Part shown: positions 5,853 through 7,912 of the stretch, in pieces
How the letters are laid out: the number at the start of each line of letters is the position of its first letter
Numbering within the stretch: position 1 is the first letter of the stretch
Source of the DNA: Alphaproteobacteria bacterium
GTDB taxonomy: Bacteria; Pseudomonadota; Alphaproteobacteria; Rhodobacterales; Rhodobacteraceae
Length of the DNA: 7,912 nt
Direction of reading: 5' to 3'
Assembly (NCBI GenBank): GCA_003696705.1
Contig: RFGD01000379.1
Span: 1 to 7,912 of the forward strand
The notes under the pieces: generated by a model
Databases searched by the model: none
Seen by the model: the letters and a program-made list of their open reading frames with translations, nothing else
What the model was told of the DNA's origin: nothing
Made by a program: the position numbers and the translations under genes

Positions 5853-5857
5853 GGCCG

Positions 5858-5896
5858 GCCCGGCGGCGCGCCGGCGGCGGCCAGCCGGGCGCTTTT
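5858..5896 (+). terminator. Probable terminator after the TusA-like gene
   Basis: GCCCGGC (5858-5864) can pair with GCCGGGC (5884-5890), followed by GCTTTT on the plus strand. The 19-base loop begins with the palindrome GGCGCGCC (5865-5872). The T run is short and only on the plus-strand side, so it fits the end of the TusA-like transcript better than that of the convergent gene. Confidence 0.45.
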
Positions 5897-5905
5897 CCAC
5901 GCTTC

Positions 5906-7912
5906 CTACTCGGCGGCCTCCTGCAGGGGCGCGGGCCCGCCGGCGAAACGCGCCATCAGTTCGGCCCGCTCTGCCTCGGCCTTTCTTGCATTTTCCATCT
6001 TCACCGGGCCGAAGCCCCGAATGGAAAGGGGCAGCCGGGCGCGCGCCACCGCGGCCTCGAGGCGCTCGGGGGACGCCTCTTCCGAGAGCGCATCGAGGAT
6101 CGTCTTCATGTCGCGTTCGTATTCGCGGATGAGGCGCCGCTCGAGGCGGCGCTCGGCGGTGTAGCCGAAGGGGTCGAGCGGCGTGCCCCGAAGCCCGCGC
6201 AGCCCGGCAAGGACACGGAAGACGCGCAGGATCCAGGGCCCGAAGCTTCGCTTCTTCGGACGACCGTCCGGTCCCTTGCGGGACAGAAGGGGCGGCGCCA
6301 GGTGGAAATGCGGACGAAGATCGCCCTCGAACTCGGCGGCCAGCCTTTCGGCCGTCGAAAGATGGAGCCGCGCAACCTCGTATTCGTCCTTGTAGGCCAG
6401 AAGCTTGTGATAGCCGAGCGCGATCGCCTCCTTCAGCGCGGGATCCTGCGCACGTTCGACCAGCCGCTGATAGCGCCGCGCGAGCCGCGGCGACTGGTAG
6501 TCGGTCAGATGCGCCGCGCGGAAGGCGACGCGTTCGTCGAGCGTCTTCGGCTTCTCGACGATCCGGGGGGCAAGGACCTTCGAAATGCGATCGGGGTTCA
6601 CGGTCGCCCAGCGCCCGATCTCGAAGGCGCGAAGGTTGCCGTCGACCGCGGTGCCGTTCAGGCGGATCGCCTCGACGATCGCGGCGTGGCCGACGGGGAC
6701 AAGGCCGGCCTGCCATGCGGCGCCGAAGACAATCATGTTCGAGAAGATCGCGTCGCCCAGAAGCGCCTCGGCCAGCGCGCTGGCGTCGAAGAAGCGCACG
6801 CGCTCCTTGAGCCGCGCCTCGAGCGCCAGGCGAAGCTGGTCGGCCGGCAGGCGGAAGTCCGGGTCACGGGTGAAGTCGCCGGTGATGATCTCGTGCGCGT
6901 TGACGACGGCCCCGGTGCGGCCGGTCTGCATGAGGCCCAGGGTCTTCGCCCCGGCCGTCACCACCAGATCGCCGCCGATCACGCAGTCCGCCTCGCCGGT
7001 GGCCACGCGGACGGCGCTGATGTCCTCGGGGGCGTTGGCAATGCGGCAATGGATGTGCACCGCGCCGCCCTTCTGGGCCAGGCCCGCCATTTCCATCATC
7101 GCCGCGCCCTTGCCGTCCATGTAGGCCGCCTGGGCAAGGATGGCGCCGATCGTGACGACGCCGGTGCCGCCGACGCCGGTGATGACGACATTGTGGGTGC
7201 CGCGGATCTCGGGCAGTTCGGGCATGGGCAGATGGCCAAGGTCGAGATCGACCGTCGCCGCCTTGCGGATGCGCGCCCCCTCGACCGTCACGAACGAGGG
7301 GCAGAAGCCGTTCAGGCAGGAAAAGTCCTTGTTGCACGATGACTGATCGATCGCGCGCTTGCGCCCAAGCTCGGTGTCGACCGGCACGATCGAGACGCAG
7401 TTCGACTGCACGCCGCAATCGCCGCAGCCCTCGCAGACGTCGGGGTTGATCCAGGCGCGCAGGTCGGGATCCGGAAAGAGGCCCCGCTTGCGGCGGCGGC
7501 GCTTCTCGGCCGCGCAGGTCTGGACATAGACGATGGCCGAGACGCCCGGCACCTCCTGCATGCGCCGCTCGACCTCGAGAAGCTCGGCGCGCTCGTGGAA
7601 GGTCGTGCCCTGCGGATAGAGTGCCCTGTCGGGCTCTTCCTTCTCGTCATGGACGACGGCGACCTCGTTGACGCCCATCGCGCGAAGCTCGCGGACGATG
7701 CGATCGGGGGTCAGATCCCCCTCGTTCGGCTGGCCGCCGGTCATGGCGACGGCATCGTTGAAGAGGATCTTGTAGGTGATGTTGACCCCGGCCGCGAGGG
7801 CGGCACGGATCGCAAGAATGCCCGAATGATTGTAGGTGCCGTCGCCGAGGTTCTGGAAGACATGGCGCCGGGTCGAGAACGGCGCCTCGCCGATCCAGTT
7901 GGCGCCCTCGCC
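5906..7912 (-). CDS. Indolepyruvate:ferredoxin oxidoreductase, fused type (partial, C-terminal 668 residues)
   Basis: The reading frame stays open to the window edge, so the gene starts beyond 7912; a start at 7744 would cut a conserved domain. Family members are about 1,150 residues, so roughly 480 are missing. Counting from the edge: residues 1-75 end the thiamine-diphosphate domain (GDG at 23-25, then FND at 51-53 and AMTGGQ). Eight cysteines form the iron-sulfur region: Cys133, the CxxCxxC group 160/163/166, then 172, 193, 199 and 204. Residues about 246-430 are the gamma domain with GVGGTG (246-251), and about 456-650 match DUF6537. The enzyme oxidatively decarboxylates aryl pyruvates from aromatic amino acids to aryl-acetyl-CoA, reducing ferredoxin. 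It acts in the cytoplasm and no damage is visible. Confidence 0.96.
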   Translation of the reverse strand, partial: GEGANWIGEAPFSTRRHVFQNLGDGTYNHSGILAIRAALAAGVNITYKILFNDAVAMTGGQPNEGDLTPDRIVRELRAMGVNEVAVVHDEKEEPDRALYPQGTTFHERAELLEVERRMQEVPGVSAIVYVQTCAAEKRRRRKRGLFPDPDLRAWINPDVCEGCGDCGVQSNCVSIVPVDTELGRKRAIDQSSCNKDFSCLNGFCPSFVTVEGARIRKAATVDLDLGHLPMPELPEIRGTHNVVITGVGGTGVVTIGAILAQAAYMDGKGAAMMEMAGLAQKGGAVHIHCRIANAPEDISAVRVATGEADCVIGGDLVVTAGAKTLGLMQTGRTGAVVNAHEIITGDFTRDPDFRLPADQLRLALEARLKERVRFFDASALAEALLGDAIFSNMIVFGAAWQAGLVPVGHAAIVEAIRLNGTAVDGNLRAFEIGRWATVNPDRISKVLAPRIVEKPKTLDERVAFRAAHLTDYQSPRLARRYQRLVERAQDPALKEAIALGYHKLLAYKDEYEVARLHLSTAERLAAEFEGDLRPHFHLAPPLLSRKGPDGRPKKRSFGPWILRVFRVLAGLRGLRGTPLDPFGYTAERRLERRLIREYERDMKTILDALSEEASPERLEAAVARARLPLSIRGFGPVKMENARKAEAERAELMARFAGGPAPLQEAAE

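Noticed and set aside
7744..7744. ATG at 7744 as the start of the oxidoreductase gene
   Set aside because: The frame continues without a stop to the window edge and encodes conserved thiamine-diphosphate domain sequence (GDG, HSG, FND) upstream of this ATG, so the Met is internal.

Overview
This window looks like ordinary chromosomal DNA from a GC-rich alphaproteobacterium, most likely a member of the Rhodobacterales. I base that on about 70% GC coding DNA, a fused indolepyruvate:ferredoxin oxidoreductase, short TusA and CcdA proteins, a small ribbon-helix-helix protein of the alphaproteobacterial RHH_4 type, and an HU-like protein with a long basic tail. The taxon is inferred from family recognition, not from a marker gene. 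I see no phage, integrase, insertion sequence or CRISPR array.

Layout. From 31 to 671 there are four tRNA genes, all on the minus strand and all with an encoded CCA end: two identical tandem tRNA-Asp(GTC) genes, then tRNA-Val(TAC) and tRNA-Val(CAC). A strong terminator (566-592) follows tRNA-Val(CAC). Only 19 bp further up, on the same strand, ends a gene for an HU-like DNA-binding protein with a Lys/Ala-rich N-terminal tail (691-1251). A 391-bp intergenic stretch (1252-1642), partly of lower GC, separates it from a divergent RHH-family DNA-binding protein (1643-1897, plus strand). That gene overlaps tail to tail by 24 bp with a cytochrome P450 gene (1874-3274, minus).

The P450 is translationally coupled (ATGA overlap) to an upstream membrane-anchored protein with an alpha/beta-hydrolase-like GHSSG motif (3271-4494, minus). 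A CcdA-type membrane thiol electron transporter (4673-5428, minus) lies upstream of this pair. Diverging from ccdA is a TusA/SirA-like sulfurtransferase gene (5583-5852, plus), followed by a probable terminator. The rest is the C-terminal two-thirds, judging by family length, of an indolepyruvate:ferredoxin oxidoreductase (5906 to beyond 7912, minus), whose N-terminal part lies outside the window.

How the parts may work together. The P450 and hydrolase-like protein are the only pair whose arrangement strongly implies a joint pathway (probably oxidation and hydrolysis or acyl handling of a lipophilic compound), but the substrate cannot be told from the sequence. CcdA and TusA both handle thiols or sulfur and share a divergent promoter region. 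The oxidoreductase acts in aromatic amino-acid catabolism and seems independent. The most interesting points are the HU-mRNA/tRNA-Val arrangement, the odd HU-like protein, and the hydrolase-P450 operon; none clearly amounts to a new defence or mobile system.
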